A stretch of DNA of 52,344 bases from NCBI GenBank assembly GCA_964364855.1, contig CAYINU010000004.1, positions 1 through 52,344 on the forward strand, in the 5' to 3' direction. This DNA comes from CAYINU01 sp964364855 (lineage in GTDB: Bacteria; Margulisbacteria; Marinamargulisbacteria; CAYINU01). The notes beneath the pieces are model-generated. The model made no database searches. It saw only the letters and a list, made by a program, of their open reading frames with translations, and had not been told where the DNA came from. Made by a program: the position numbers and the translations under genes. Shown here piece after piece: positions 11,901 to 19,700 of this stretch (positions are counted from its first letter, which is position 1; the number at the start of each line of letters is the position of its first letter).

Positions 11901-14900
11901 TTGGTGATCGTAAAGGACACGTTTATCAAACCCGGTTCGCCCCGTCATACCCCACATTTCCTGGCTCAATTGGCGCCAGTTGCTAAACTGACCCGGAATA
12001 CCCAGAAGGGTCTTGAGCTTGGTTTTAAATTGGTTTCTGCGAAAGGTGGTTTCGTAGTCTTTGGCGCGCTCCGCGGCTTCCATCAGACATCCCATGCGCA
12101 CCGGATCTGCCGCATGCATTTGGTCAAACGCATCTCGCACCCGCTCCACAATATCTGCATCGCCGCGCCCTGCCCATTTAAGCTTGCCGTAAATGGTGGT
12201 CGATCCCAACATATTCCACGCCAGGCCAGGCTTACGCATGGCCACCGACGCCTGGGGCATTTTTTCCATAAACCGCAACATGCCTTCGGCATCCAACTTG
12301 GTAACGCCATGGGCATCGGGGGGGGAGGTGAAGGCCTTGACCACCAGCTCCATTTTTCCCAACGGGCTGGAGTCATCTGCAGCCAGTACGTTGGCAGCCA
12401 GCTGGCGAATAGTGTCATCCGAGCTCCGCATCAGCTCGGCATACAGCCCGGTAATGCGGGCAGCGGATCCACCACCATCGCGTAAAGCTACCGTTTCACG
12501 ACGGGATACGGTGGCCATGATCTGAGCCAAATCTTTGGTGATGTTATTGATTTGGGCATCGGTGAAGCCCGTCATCAATGCGCTCAACTGCGACATCACC
12601 TGGGCACGGGTGGCCTCATTACCTTCGGACGCCAGGATGGCGACAAAAGATCCCGCCGTCGAAGAGGTGTAGTTTTGGAAAAAGTCGCTGAGAGGGGTAT
12701 TGAATCCGGACATATTCAGGAAGGCTACTTTTAACTGGCCTCTCAAACCGCTGGCTTGCAACGCGCCCTTTTCCTCGTCTGCCAAGATCTTCAATGCCTT
12801 TGCGTACGTTGTTTTTTCCTTCATAAACGCCACGAGCGCGGCCTGTTGGGCCTCTGAAGAAAGGCCTTCCAGATTGGGAAAGGCCGGTTCACCGTCCTGC
12901 AGCACTTTTGTCAGGGTCCGGCCGTCGCCCATATCCTTATTAAGTTTCGCCGATGCGTCGTAGTCTTTGGTGTCTGGGCGTTTTTGGACACGGGCCATAG
13001 CACGGTCGACAAGCCGTTTCCCCACGCCCCGGCCCACATTCTCACCCACTTTTACGCTTAAGCGGTCCGCATCCCAAGTTGCCGATGTCACGATACCGTG
13101 ACGGAGCGCGGCTCCGAAATTTTTTCTGCCCACCATCTTCTCGTTCATCACATTCCGCATAAAGCGCTGATAGTCATTCATCGCAGCTTGGAACGCCTCG
13201 GGGGTTTTTGCGGAAATGGCTTTTTCCAGTAGCTCCGTGGCCTTGTTATTCAACCACTCACCCTTGGGGGCTGCGCTACTGCCACCCTGCTTTTTGACCT
13301 GCCCCGCTAACTTTTCCAGAGCCGCTTTTATGGCATTGGCAAAAACAGAGATGTTTCCTGCGATCTTGGTCCAAAAATCCGTCATGGTATTTGCGTTTTG
13401 CGCTGCAAAAAGCGAGCGGTACCAAGAGGCCTCCATGGCACCCACCGCGATGGCCGCAGCTCCGGTAGGGGTAGCCGAAGCCCCCATCATGACGCCGATC
13501 TCCGCCCCGAATTGGGCCGCCCGTTGGCCATTACGGCGATACTGCTGGGCCGCCTCTTTTATTTTCTGGGTAAATACTTCATGCAGAATCGTTCTGACGA
13601 GGTCCTGGATCAGGGCCATCGTGACATTTACGATAATGGCCACCGCTCGCTTGGCCCGGCTGGCATGCCCCGCAGCAGTTGCCGATGGCGATGGCCCAGC
13701 CGCGGAGGGGGTGGTCGTCGTGGTGGCGGGTGCAGGCACGGCATCCGCTGCCACAGTGGTGGCTGTCGGCGTGCCATCCGCTGCCGCCACATCCGCTGCC
13801 ACGGTCTGTCCGGTAGACTCGACGCCCTTGGTGGATGTTTTGGCTGTAGCCGTCGATCCCGCACCCAAGGTCGCCATCTGGATAATAAACATAATAATGG
13901 CCACGACCAGCTCGATACCGGCCAAAACCGCGTCTCGCCGGCTGCTGTAGCGTTCGTTGGTAATACGGTTGATCAGTTCGTCCTTGGCCTGGATATTGGC
14001 AAACTGAAATTCCGAAACGCTTTGCTGGTACTTCACCATGTTGCTCAATACACCCATGGGCAAACCGGCCACGCCGCCCCCGGACAAAGCGCTCGCCACA
14101 TCCGTGATCATGGCAAGTACCGTCTCTACCGCCCGCAAAATGGCGGTTCGCACCAGTTGGTTATTGCGAATGGCGATCTTGGTAGCAGCCCAGTTTTCCC
14201 AGTTCATATTGACACCGGCAAATCCATTGGTGGAGTTGCCATACATCACACGGCGGTCGGACCGGTTTTCGTACAACGATCCGATTAAGCGAAAATCTTC
14301 CGTAACGTTACCGATAGCCGCACTGGCTGATTCAAAGAATCCATCTCCTGTGGGCGTATACACCGTTTGGGTAGAGGACCCATATACCGAACCCAAGGTC
14401 GTAGCATTGCTCTCTAGCGGGGCTATCGCCCACCCGTGAGTCCCGGAAAAGATGATATTCGAGAGCGGCTTGCCGATGGCAGAAGTCAGCATGAATCCGA
14501 ACAACATGTTGTAGTCCGAACGGGCATATTCCATGGACGCATTAAACTGCATATTGTTGAGTTCTCCACGATCCGTGGCCAACATCTTCATATAGCCGAG
14601 ACTTTCCATCCCCAGCTGACCGTGCCGCTCTACCGCGGCCTGGGCATAGTTTGCGGAGTCCAGTGACATCGTCGCCCGTCCTTTTACTTGCGCGGCAACT
14701 GACATGATCATGGAGGCAACATAGCTTTGTGCAAACGCGCGGGCAAATCGTCGCATCTGGATATCGGCCAAGCGTTTTGCCGCTTGATTGAAAAAGTCAT
14801 AGTCCACGCCCCCCGCGAGGTTCCCCCCCGTCGTACCCGCAGACGGGGCCACGCCGTCGCTAACACCCGGACGAATGACAGTGCCAGAGAGCCCGTAGGC

Positions 14901-17900
14901 AGAGTCCCCCGTCGCGATCAAGTCGCGGTTAGAGGCCTCCCGCAAGATGTTGAGTTCTTCCCATTGGTCATACAGGTCGGGTTGGGTTTGACGATTATAA
15001 GGGTTGGCTGCCGCCAACCCAAAATTCGAGCCTCCCAGGGCACCTGGGTTGCAGTTACCCGAAGAATAGGGGTTGTAGTTGTAGTTTTCCCGGATCGCAT
15101 TCGCAGGACCTGCCGTCTGGCCCACGCCAGGCCATAGGTTCCAAAAAGAGTTTCTAAATTGCACATTTTTTTGGTATCGGGTTTCGGCCACGCGGGTATT
15201 GGTACGATTGGCCCAAACCAACTGGTTCAGGTCAAAATTGACCAATTGCATCACGGTGCTGAGCATACCAAATCGTTCTTCGATAATGTCTTTTTCCTTG
15301 CCGCCCCACTCCGCTTTTTGACGTCCGGCCATATCGGCAGCAGCGGTGCGGATGGCATCTGCGATGAGCATCTGAACCATGACCCAGGATCGGATGGCCT
15401 CCTGAGCCAATTGCAGGCGGATGCGAATTTGCATTTGGCTATTGCGGTTGATGGATAGGCGGCCTCCTCCGACATTGATCATTTGATTCTCCAGGTTGAT
15501 CATGTCGTTCATTGCCGCTCGTTCAGCATTGAGGTTGCGGCGCAATTGACGCTCCGCATGGGTTAGCCCCGGTGCATTTTCATCCAACGCCGGAACCCCA
15601 TATCCCGCATTGAGCAGTTGCTGGTAGTTGGCCTGATTCAATTGATCCGGGGCAGCTTCTTGGGCCGTGCCGTTCGCCAAATCCCGGCTGCGGGCAGACT
15701 CCCCGATGCCAAATAACCCCGCCACAAAACCACACACAATGGCGATAACACCCACAACGGCAGCGGCTACCGCACCCACTCCCGACATCGCCAACCCCGC
15801 AGCAACAATACCCAGCACTAAAGCAATAGCATTAAAAATGCTTTGGAAAGCCCGCAGGATCCGCCGTCCCAAGTCTTGGAGCTGATGAAGTTCTATTTCC
15901 ATACTCTTGATGGTATTTCGAAGGCTCATTTCAGTTTGGGAATAGGTTTGTACCTTGCTCAGCCAGGTTTGCTCGAGGTTCATGCGGGCTTGCTCAAACG
16001 AATAGGCGGCCATTCCGACCTTTTTGCCGGATGTGACTTTCCGGCCTGTGCCCGCCGCATCAGCCAGCTCCTGGGCCGCACCTTCGATCGTCGTGATCAA
16101 AATTTCTTGAACCATAAACCAGGCTTTGCGATGCTCGTTCATGATTTGAATGGATTGACGGGTATTGGCAAACAAGCCTGAATTGAATCGGTTGTACCCT
16201 GCACTACTGCCCGCGGTGGTATCCACATGGCCATCGGCCGAGAAAACGGCATTCGTTCGGATTTGGTCTCGGGCGGACTGTTGATTGATCGTGCCTGTCT
16301 GATTAAAGGCACCGCCCAAATTGTTGGCTTGGCTGCCGTCAGCCAGATATTCGGCGCCCAGCATCTGGATGCGGGTGTTGGTCACGGACCGGCGGTTGGT
16401 TTGCACGATATTGGCATAGGCCGTCGTGGCAGCAATCTTCTCCATTTGTTTTTGAATTTTATCTTCATCCGCTAGCCAAATGTCTTTGCATGCCGAATTC
16501 ATGCCGGAGTGGGCTTCTTCAATCTCCTCCATCGCCTCGCGGTATTCGGCCTCGTTGTAATCGTCGATGGCCTGGACAAAAAGATCCTGCATTTGGCCAC
16601 TGGTCTCACTGACTTTGCTGGTATATTCACCAAACTTTTCTTGGACCTTTTTGCGCGCAGCCGAATGACCTTCCCCATACACACCGGTCATGTCGAAAGC
16701 CGATTTTTCGATAATATCGGCGACCAGATACGCAATCGACATAAACGTGGTCAAAATCTGCATCTGCATCAAGATGCGCTGATAGTCGGTTTGGATGCGG
16801 TCATAGTTTAAAAGGCGGTACCGGGTATTTCCTGAAGCAGGCGCGTAACTCCAATAGGGGCTGTTGGTGTTTTCGGTGTTGAGATTATTAAAGTAATTGT
16901 TAATGTTGGTCTGGAGGTTGCCAAACGAATTGGCCCCGGAAAACATGGCTGCCTCGATTTGCCGGAGCAGCGGAGGAGTCGTATTTTGCGAGGCAGTCGA
17001 AAAGCCGAGCAAGTCGTTTTGAGAGATGCCATCGCCCAAAACGGTGCCGTTGACCGAATAGGTGAAATAGAGCCGATACAGGCTGGATACGGTGGGTGCC
17101 GGCGCCTCGCTGACAGAGCCAATGACTTGACCCGTGGTCAAGTCCAGCGCGTGCACATTCCCTTGCGAATCGGTGTAGTTCAAGACGGTATGGCCCACTC
17201 CGGTATTCGTATTCAGATAAGCGGCCACCGAAACACGGCCTGCCGCCTCGGGGCCCAAGGCCGCAGCTGCCAGGCTGGCAGCCAGATTGGTCAGATCCTC
17301 GCAGTCGCCACCGCCCCGCAAAATCGTTTCTGCCGCAGTCGACCAATGGTCTTGGGCGTCGGCTTGGTATTGAAAATGGCTGACGACGTGATTGTAAATG
17401 GCCGTCATGATCTGGTCTTCGGTCAGGCCCATCATGCCGTTGGGAGGTGGGAAAATCTCCTGCAACAGAGACACCACAGCCGGGTCATCGGGATCGATAA
17501 ACGTATGGGATTGGGTGAAATCGATAGCCGGGGGTGGCAGGACCAAATTGGAAACCACATCCTGAAATCGGATGGTAGTGGAACCCGCCAAATTGGGCCG
17601 GGAGAGTGCAGTCGGTAACGTGCTGGTATCGATATAAGACGCCGCGGAAAACGGCACCACATTTCCGTTAAGGTTCACCGTTAGGACTTGTCCGTCTTGT
17701 AATTGAACCTGGATGCCCTGCTCGACTTGTCCGAAGTGGGTAACCCCCGAGAACAACTGAGACCCGGCAATCGTCCCGTCCAGCCGAAGCCGTTCGGCCA
17801 CTTGCGCCTGCAGATCCCGAATCTGAGTGGGCGTGAGCTGACCACGCAGGGCTTGGACCGACTGGAATGCCCGCCCCAAAATCCCCGCCGGGGTGGTATC

Positions 17901-18197
17901 GCCCGAAGCATGGGCTTGATTGACGATGACAGTGACAAAGGAGGCCAGAGAAGGGGCATGGCTTGATGCCTGCAGCGCCGAATTGGCAATGGACTGATTT
18001 TGTGCCGTGGCCGCTGAGGGGGTATCCAAAACCAAAGCCCCCACCTTAACCGTTCCAGTAATTGCGCCGTCTTCTTCGTCAACCAGATAGCCATGATCCC
18101 CGTCAGACAGCTTGCCCACTGCCTGGGTCGCCCGCGATACCATGTCGGCTATCGTGCGGTTGGCGATGGTGTCTCGAAACGAATTGATGTCCGCCAA
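2913..18197 (-). CDS. Giant protein (5,094 aa) with transglutaminase-like domain, membrane-like modules and long helical-repeat body
   Basis: A single uninterrupted frame of 15.3 kb. Residues about 260-355 look like a bacterial transglutaminase-like cysteine-proteinase domain: a GGGDCEDL motif places the nucleophile at Cys299, GHT gives His336, and Asp352 in ALDLTTG completes a plausible triad. Residues about 465-1600 hold several helical modules of similar style, some with strongly hydrophobic stretches (about 785-830, 1355-1380, 1423-1446, 1518-1535), and an Ala/Thr/Pro-rich linker at about 1446-1512. From about 1600 to the end the protein is a chain of amphipathic helices rich in Leu, Ala, Gln and Asp, consistent with an alpha-solenoid of HEAT-like character. 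There is no Sec signal peptide. The start is TTG at 18197: an in-frame stop lies just upstream and AAGGGG sits about 9 bases before it. Function is unknown. A secreted, surface or membrane-inserting protein fits the neighbours. The long antisense frames over it are shadows. Confidence 0.9.
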   Translation of the reverse strand: MADINSFRDTIANRTIADMVSRATQAVGKLSDGDHGYLVDEEDGAITGTVKVGALVLDTPSAATAQNQSIANSALQASSHAPSLASFVTVIVNQAHASGDTTPAGILGRAFQSVQALRGQLTPTQIRDLQAQVAERLRLDGTIAGSQLFSGVTHFGQVEQGIQVQLQDGQVLTVNLNGNVVPFSAASYIDTSTLPTALSRPNLAGSTTIRFQDVVSNLVLPPPAIDFTQSHTFIDPDDPAVVSLLQEIFPPPNGMMGLTEDQIMTAIYNHVVSHFQYQADAQDHWSTAAETILRGGGDCEDLTNLAASLAAAALGPEAAGRVSVAAYLNTNTGVGHTVLNYTDSQGNVHALDLTTGQVIGSVSEAPAPTVSSLYRLYFTYSVNGTVLGDGISQNDLLGFSTASQNTTPPLLRQIEAAMFSGANSFGNLQTNINNYFNNLNTENTNSPYWSYAPASGNTRYRLLNYDRIQTDYQRILMQMQILTTFMSIAYLVADIIEKSAFDMTGVYGEGHSAARKKVQEKFGEYTSKVSETSGQMQDLFVQAIDDYNEAEYREAMEEIEEAHSGMNSACKDIWLADEDKIQKQMEKIAATTAYANIVQTNRRSVTNTRIQMLGAEYLADGSQANNLGGAFNQTGTINQQSARDQIRTNAVFSADGHVDTTAGSSAGYNRFNSGLFANTRQSIQIMNEHRKAWFMVQEILITTIEGAAQELADAAGTGRKVTSGKKVGMAAYSFEQARMNLEQTWLSKVQTYSQTEMSLRNTIKSMEIELHQLQDLGRRILRAFQSIFNAIALVLGIVAAGLAMSGVGAVAAAVVGVIAIVCGFVAGLFGIGESARSRDLANGTAQEAAPDQLNQANYQQLLNAGYGVPALDENAPGLTHAERQLRRNLNAERAAMNDMINLENQMINVGGGRLSINRNSQMQIRIRLQLAQEAIRSWVMVQMLIADAIRTAAADMAGRQKAEWGGKEKDIIEERFGMLSTVMQLVNFDLNQLVWANRTNTRVAETRYQKNVQFRNSFWNLWPGVGQTAGPANAIRENYNYNPYSSGNCNPGALGGSNFGLAAANPYNRQTQPDLYDQWEELNILREASNRDLIATGDSAYGLSGTVIRPGVSDGVAPSAGTTGGNLAGGVDYDFFNQAAKRLADIQMRRFARAFAQSYVASMIMSVAAQVKGRATMSLDSANYAQAAVERHGQLGMESLGYMKMLATDRGELNNMQFNASMEYARSDYNMLFGFMLTSAIGKPLSNIIFSGTHGWAIAPLESNATTLGSVYGSSTQTVYTPTGDGFFESASAAIGNVTEDFRLIGSLYENRSDRRVMYGNSTNGFAGVNMNWENWAATKIAIRNNQLVRTAILRAVETVLAMITDVASALSGGGVAGLPMGVLSNMVKYQQSVSEFQFANIQAKDELINRITNERYSSRRDAVLAGIELVVAIIMFIIQMATLGAGSTATAKTSTKGVESTGQTVAADVAAADGTPTATTVAADAVPAPATTTTTPSAAGPSPSATAAGHASRAKRAVAIIVNVTMALIQDLVRTILHEVFTQKIKEAAQQYRRNGQRAAQFGAEIGVMMGASATPTGAAAIAVGAMEASWYRSLFAAQNANTMTDFWTKIAGNISVFANAIKAALEKLAGQVKKQGGSSAAPKGEWLNNKATELLEKAISAKTPEAFQAAMNDYQRFMRNVMNEKMVGRKNFGAALRHGIVTSATWDADRLSVKVGENVGRGVGKRLVDRAMARVQKRPDTKDYDASAKLNKDMGDGRTLTKVLQDGEPAFPNLEGLSSEAQQAALVAFMKEKTTYAKALKILADEEKGALQASGLRGQLKVAFLNMSGFNTPLSDFFQNYTSSTAGSFVAILASEGNEATRAQVMSQLSALMTGFTDAQINNITKDLAQIMATVSRRETVALRDGGGSAARITGLYAELMRSSDDTIRQLAANVLAADDSSPLGKMELVVKAFTSPPDAHGVTKLDAEGMLRFMEKMPQASVAMRKPGLAWNMLGSTTIYGKLKWAGRGDADIVERVRDAFDQMHAADPVRMGCLMEAAERAKDYETTFRRNQFKTKLKTLLGIPGQFSNWRQLSQEMWGMTGRTGFDKRVLYDHQTLYKSTYSFYGKNAKRLTDKMDAANQKLGIDIDTLIQNPDEIDRYFSALGKTTGTDFSDVAKRAREAMKGDKVLSYDSLSTMAKDHVLGSALADDISMMVYAGAKVPEKHLKDMVAFLSKNGIDLTQNPTFRRRMTELQTGMRFANEGERSASLANCLKRIDEGAQPLPREGAFNPLATIVSDPSTATPGAVGQFGRAGRDMRLMNWNQKARLAGQHLLTEAEGALGRLQQKVGQFGAGMTEEQLRAYRAHSVTGSKVVIKEQGERIQTALAKMLTQLGDPTGAAESAKQIMAASTMPQLQAAITAATSKLDARSAGWVRGAVTDIVRDFQTARFVTQAISVRTGPQSVMRRMMFDTLLDRPEDLMKRSKTLLDSQPDAEAAFDAATGPNSIFGIRDGIGRALAANQFDVDNILALPSVQALAAAGNIKPDRVRAIATGALNGASPEQLGGLGKLEKLLYNTVKDAKVVNDLVTGAYPTAADVLRLADHLNSSPVARHMMGSLQTNSQVRVVRQLIESGHGELTTAVLDSLPPTTRVSVLTQVLGDMETRFDAHQLNELRTGLDAIQHHDPRLLAEVASRQFMPRVLGPLADPTGALVSHLPAKLVTPYTAAFNATGTLAQRPQVLPLHDLGLSPGARVLDDIFDPADLQDRRMAAQTAMGWLADPQTHAGSLRELVQRLGELGDPRPLAVGGQALHNFGNFCVQLSAEQPPSVELRGALGPIAQILNQHNPAQMDHILQNLSQQLQPQDFVDRMIEEMMAATPTGAGALRTALSKAFPPNQAFAAFDPWLNTQPSAIQSLAISSITKEDLMNLGTDAVRERVWTSYQSGLDGLSNLAQDPALARFSDRIRDLQNVTPDQFNLDHVLGFSNVLNDAQGALGPLSPQTAALQSLTTEVDKALTEFGVELVKKGDPFSQDILNRMFTQAPHLTTAIHHAGRGNEGWGQKFAAIALMALTSIVKNFEEAEKDREERQKSGTTDEAADLRLGRLAGTYKFLLDAIRQSPPANLAVPQLLQPHEDRLNRVQDLRLRGEMEALLNTSRAGLAQVQAGLQPYTNELATFNALITDLYNAPATVNRDYYSGALMELDQSPLSPDMKTALSGFLTNRMKAFTTVDSLPVFQQINLGSPVLQGAIQEWVSTATEDDFLAGIQNNDAVLAYAIDHHLDRLAKLPLSGLIPVVQHAIRAEMQDALAKKWIQLAASETGQQQASGLLNMLGCWIANDRGGVSRTCNPEDLRSALSQLIPRANEWSLGAFLRVNVGQNTNLVDELVPQLFRERPRVLDRFFADPDMAVVDQNSILDRLTTLVTQPDAAQLSQLSDATVGLVLKRAWGKRAEHPGAFHKLLEAALQRPEVIAPFVSELPLDNLPMVLDFLGESTKTDESVRKGIYRLLDRMKTDDQFMPLLRQLMADPQIGPQMDPVLNDYPELLLGLSGLVPAIQPEDALLVGKLKDALQNADARERMITAFANTSDPRVLSNFLNVVGGIDEDFARTALTRLALDHPDVMVRLAWSLPKDGDARMDWAANAIQTCLVDPQTNWTVHQQLQLVGVLLGMDTHAFPQTGDYRNAVQQIQNWIVEHAAPSAGTEGAWQRYRPLIEAWQQSGHGKGALRQDLQRIADYMDVFQIQPNRNTLRKTLSDMAKDTRRFQDVIEMVGRSRWAAAPENVSFLSLLANHLQTEGEDRPNHPLQKVLAQVNVLAQVVAARALMLDLQLGTQQLDVALSQLAFGKPIQDLSELTKSLSDHVLKLQGDVKSAHIHKQDASVPHTAYQAFQALQAQVFHQRAAAAVREGSPLARTGTVDEQQRQSDINALARFRSPEELQAINVGVLRQFLSVFHPPLAQPVTPTAKQIIDAVDALPNNVSLSDHILQPTDINLLLPQLAAVPNSGLAIVGTYDPADIPDVMRQKLVCISVLSAMGQPLQNIDYDKLNGADFDGYLRSLNGNKNPADLYLKALKPTNSMVLNEELIERWLTTIMTRPTPISRKAAFEVPEELTKFLSDLYTRDPRAAEEIVVNMGRRMYDPDHLHGSLLKEGKVSLVLMPMTVAFHRVLMALSRKGDMSGSAALQHEVDLHRDYVVERYGSLFAKLPPDGPTRQKQIHTMQKLLDRFVELGDDRLTERILSEFEFHDVHVAHRVRLDAQIANWVTDFSRFITTDGLQYYRPEEMDAEAQLLGGAVGRAYLQLSLTDRQYVAKKLLDKCNAELQKAAKEASGDKATLADKARVQMLLGKFASLVRQTYVNDATLLSSGEQDRSGIQTLVQQAIIAASELPAGSLNDLAIASLGQMLAVSEMDFGQYPGLLERLASRLQVHGLGVLRESLIKEGARRAVQQLDMGLRQVVHRGNASHDVSQVTLAVSKAVSARETDEEILVPLLMQSGDDQVQVLEGLMGSDLRALTRVWQALTQSRDANARRLQGAFLTAVVADPALLKDLFLYMKSDDVARDGLLTVMRQLLTEQKELAAHQAALGAGQAQHPIPVTPLSTAAADYLSGHDRTTFVNTQNLTNGQDVLAKLIRGVFDFALADSQADPLGNEWMTHFLQSLAGVRESTPGLDPVQTRKAISYIFENCPDLFFHPAFNTDTDNYWAKMMSRNFFAPALRAPISPGKKHLGTPLNSMAGATMNGGFPPLLTRLIDEAKKNTDKRNHLFGLIRYVLLEEKQKYLTKNAILFKEQLINELAEHHPAFYLEFLSSSVLKPDKDEPDLLLGVSHELYSESQRDRMAELLLSAPPNTPGLQPGTPTLNLDEEKRAKCLAHLMIGNSADEPLIESRVRRYYDILARILARPNADAEAPDRFVRAVLAMQSILGQEPFQRVVLPKLNLLKADLINRGMSASVEGQWAAVELVHGIPTVNIADPQEVADVLRPTLSFLTSNQKQEAYLNAFLLEYARHQTPAQAEAVLRELRTMTGSPLLPGVGEDVQAAFRQEISHSARMAAYGQSTAVRRSPLDQVIATYKQKLTGLSAIERIERFETFFKQLHETVHRITSPVSVKVPGS

Positions 18198-18215
18198 GCG
18201 TATTATCCCCTTTGA

Positions 18216-19025
18216 TTAGGTCGACTGATCTATGATCGGCATTTCAAAGGCAGATTCTTGCATCGCGATCCATTGGTTGTACGGGTCCAAATAATCCTTC
18301 ATATCTGCAGACGGCGAAATGGTCTTTTCCACCACAAAATTGACAATGGCCGGCGTCACCATACTGGCAAAGGGGATGCCGTCTTTTCCCTTGATCTTGA
18401 CCAGCATCACGGGCCGCTGATGTTTGATGGCCATCATCAGTGAAAACGGGATGGGTCCCAGACCCACCCGCGCCCTTGCGCCCTCGACCAAGTTGAACCC
18501 CCGGGCCAGGTAGGGCTCCACGAAAAACGACTGATGTTGGTAGTCATGGATGGAAAACGGCTGGGGTTCGCAATACCCCATGATGTGGGTCAAAAAGTCC
18601 CGATCCGATTTCGCCACCGACCGCATAATGGCCCGCATGACAAAAAACAACGGGCAATTGGCATAGCGTAGTTGCGTCACACGAGACGTAAACCCCGGCG
18701 GAACCATCACCAGCTTTTTGTAGCCCAGTGCAGTGAAACCCAGCAGATATTCCACCGGGTCCTCGTAGGCGAATAGAATAATGGCCCCCTTCGCACGGGT
18801 CAGCGCCGGATCCCGCCGGACAAAAATGCTGTTAAAGGCAAAATACAGCCAGAGCCACCTCCGGTAAAACCGCGACAGGCGTTCGTGGTTGCCGGTAACC
18901 CGGTACATGATCCACATCGGCAGATAGGTCCCCCCAAAAACCAATACAAAAGGCACATGCTGCAAAAACAGCAAATAGGTAAAAAGGGTATCTGCTACCG
19001 TCCGCCATAACCAGGTAAAAATCAT
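18216..19025 (-). CDS. PlsC-like acyltransferase homologue with degenerate active site (269 aa)
   Basis: The layout matches 1-acylglycerol-3-phosphate acyltransferases. There is an N-terminal hydrophobic region (about residues 10-45), then a GAIILFAYEDPVEYL stretch where the family has its N-H-x4-D motif, and a VEGARAR-x-GLGPIPF stretch (about residue 180) that resembles the F-P-E-G-T-R-S-R motif, followed by a conserved-looking PVMLVKIKG strand. The catalytic His and Asp of the first motif appear replaced by Tyr and Glu, so classical acyl transfer is doubtful. The protein could bind lipid, use a different chemistry, or be a false resemblance. The start is ATG at 19025, overlapping the stop of the upstream gene in an ATGA. 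It ends 18 bases before the giant gene, so it may help membrane targeting or lipid modification of that product (inference). Confidence 0.5.
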   Translation of the reverse strand: MIFTWLWRTVADTLFTYLLFLQHVPFVLVFGGTYLPMWIMYRVTGNHERLSRFYRRWLWLYFAFNSIFVRRDPALTRAKGAIILFAYEDPVEYLLGFTALGYKKLVMVPPGFTSRVTQLRYANCPLFFVMRAIMRSVAKSDRDFLTHIMGYCEPQPFSIHDYQHQSFFVEPYLARGFNLVEGARARVGLGPIPFSLMMAIKHQRPVMLVKIKGKDGIPFASMVTPAIVNFVVEKTISPSADMKDYLDPYNQWIAMQESAFEMPIIDQST

Positions 19026-19159
19026 GACAGCAGATATCCCACCAGGACCTTCAGCACCAAGATCAAGCCAATCACCAGACCGATAATGGTCGGCAATACC
19101 CGTAAAAACCGGCAAAAATAGAGCCGGACCAGGTCTTCGCGTTTAATCCGGTAGGTCAT
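19022..19159 (-). CDS. Tiny membrane protein (45 aa)
   Basis: The short protein begins MTYRIKREDLVRLYFCRF and then has one long hydrophobic helix (about residues 20-43) rich in Ile, Leu, Val and Gly. The basic N-terminus suggests an N-in orientation. The longer reading frame upstream overlaps the preceding gene and looks non-coding, so I chose ATG at 19159. Its stop overlaps the next start by 4 bases (ATGA), and its own start lies inside the previous gene, so translation is probably coupled on both sides. A gene this small is easily missed by automatic annotation. No family is recognised. Confidence 0.6.
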   Translation of the reverse strand: MTYRIKREDLVRLYFCRFLRVLPTIIGLVIGLILVLKVLVGYLLS

Positions 19160-19700
19160 CGCTGGGCCTTTCTTTTTCCTCCAGGCGCACATTGAATTGT
19201 CCTTTTTTCTGATGGGCCGCGATTTGGGCCTGGATCCGGGCTTCGCGGTCAGCTTGCGTGGCGGCCGGTCCGGCGGGTGACACACCCATCGGCAAATCCG
19301 GCGTAACCTGCCCCCTCGCGGGCGCTGGCGGTGCCATGGCGGCGGCCGGGGAGGCCGGCCGTGGCGCAGCCGGTGGCAAGGGGAAGGGCTGGCTGGGCAA
19401 TGGCGTGGGGACCGCTTTGGGTCTGCCGTAGCCCGCCAGGATTGCCTTGGTTGGGGGATGGGATTTCAGATGGCGGTCAAAGTCTGCCGTAATCTGGTCC
19501 ACCTGCTCCGAGAGGGTACCGGTCAGATCCTGGGTGAAGCGCTGACCCTGTCGGAGATCGGTTTGGTGTTCCACATACCATTCCGCCATTTTGAGCAAGG
19601 CCTGCTGTTCGGCCAGCACCTCGGGACCCGCTCCCCTTTCCCGCAGGACAGCGGCCTCTGCCCGGGCTTGGCGAATGGCCTCGTCCATCGGGCCGGTCAT
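19143..19700 (-). CDS. Unknown protein with Pro/Ala-rich linker (185 aa)
   Basis: The N-terminal half (to about residue 95) is helical and charged. A low-complexity Pro/Ala linker follows (about residues 100-145), then a polar tail with a second short helix. No signal peptide or membrane segment is visible. The linker would separate two binding regions, as in adaptor or stator-like proteins, but no function can be assigned. The start is ATG at 19700, which overlaps the upstream stop as ATGA. The longer frame reaching back to 19793 lies inside the upstream gene and is rejected as the start. Confidence 0.7.
   Translation of the reverse strand: MTGPMDEAIRQARAEAAVLRERGAGPEVLAEQQALLKMAEWYVEHQTDLRQGQRFTQDLTGTLSEQVDQITADFDRHLKSHPPTKAILAGYGRPKAVPTPLPSQPFPLPPAAPRPASPAAAMAPPAPARGQVTPDLPMGVSPAGPAATQADREARIQAQIAAHQKKGQFNVRLEEKERPSDDLPD

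Noticed and set aside
11790..12485. 231-codon plus-strand frame opposite the giant gene
   Set aside because: Low-complexity antisense shadow without a start signal.
13216..14288. Long plus-strand open frames (244 and 296 codons) over the giant gene
   Set aside because: They lie antisense to a region rich in Ala, Thr and Pro codons, which produces few stops on the other strand; no ribosome binding sites or recognisable domains.
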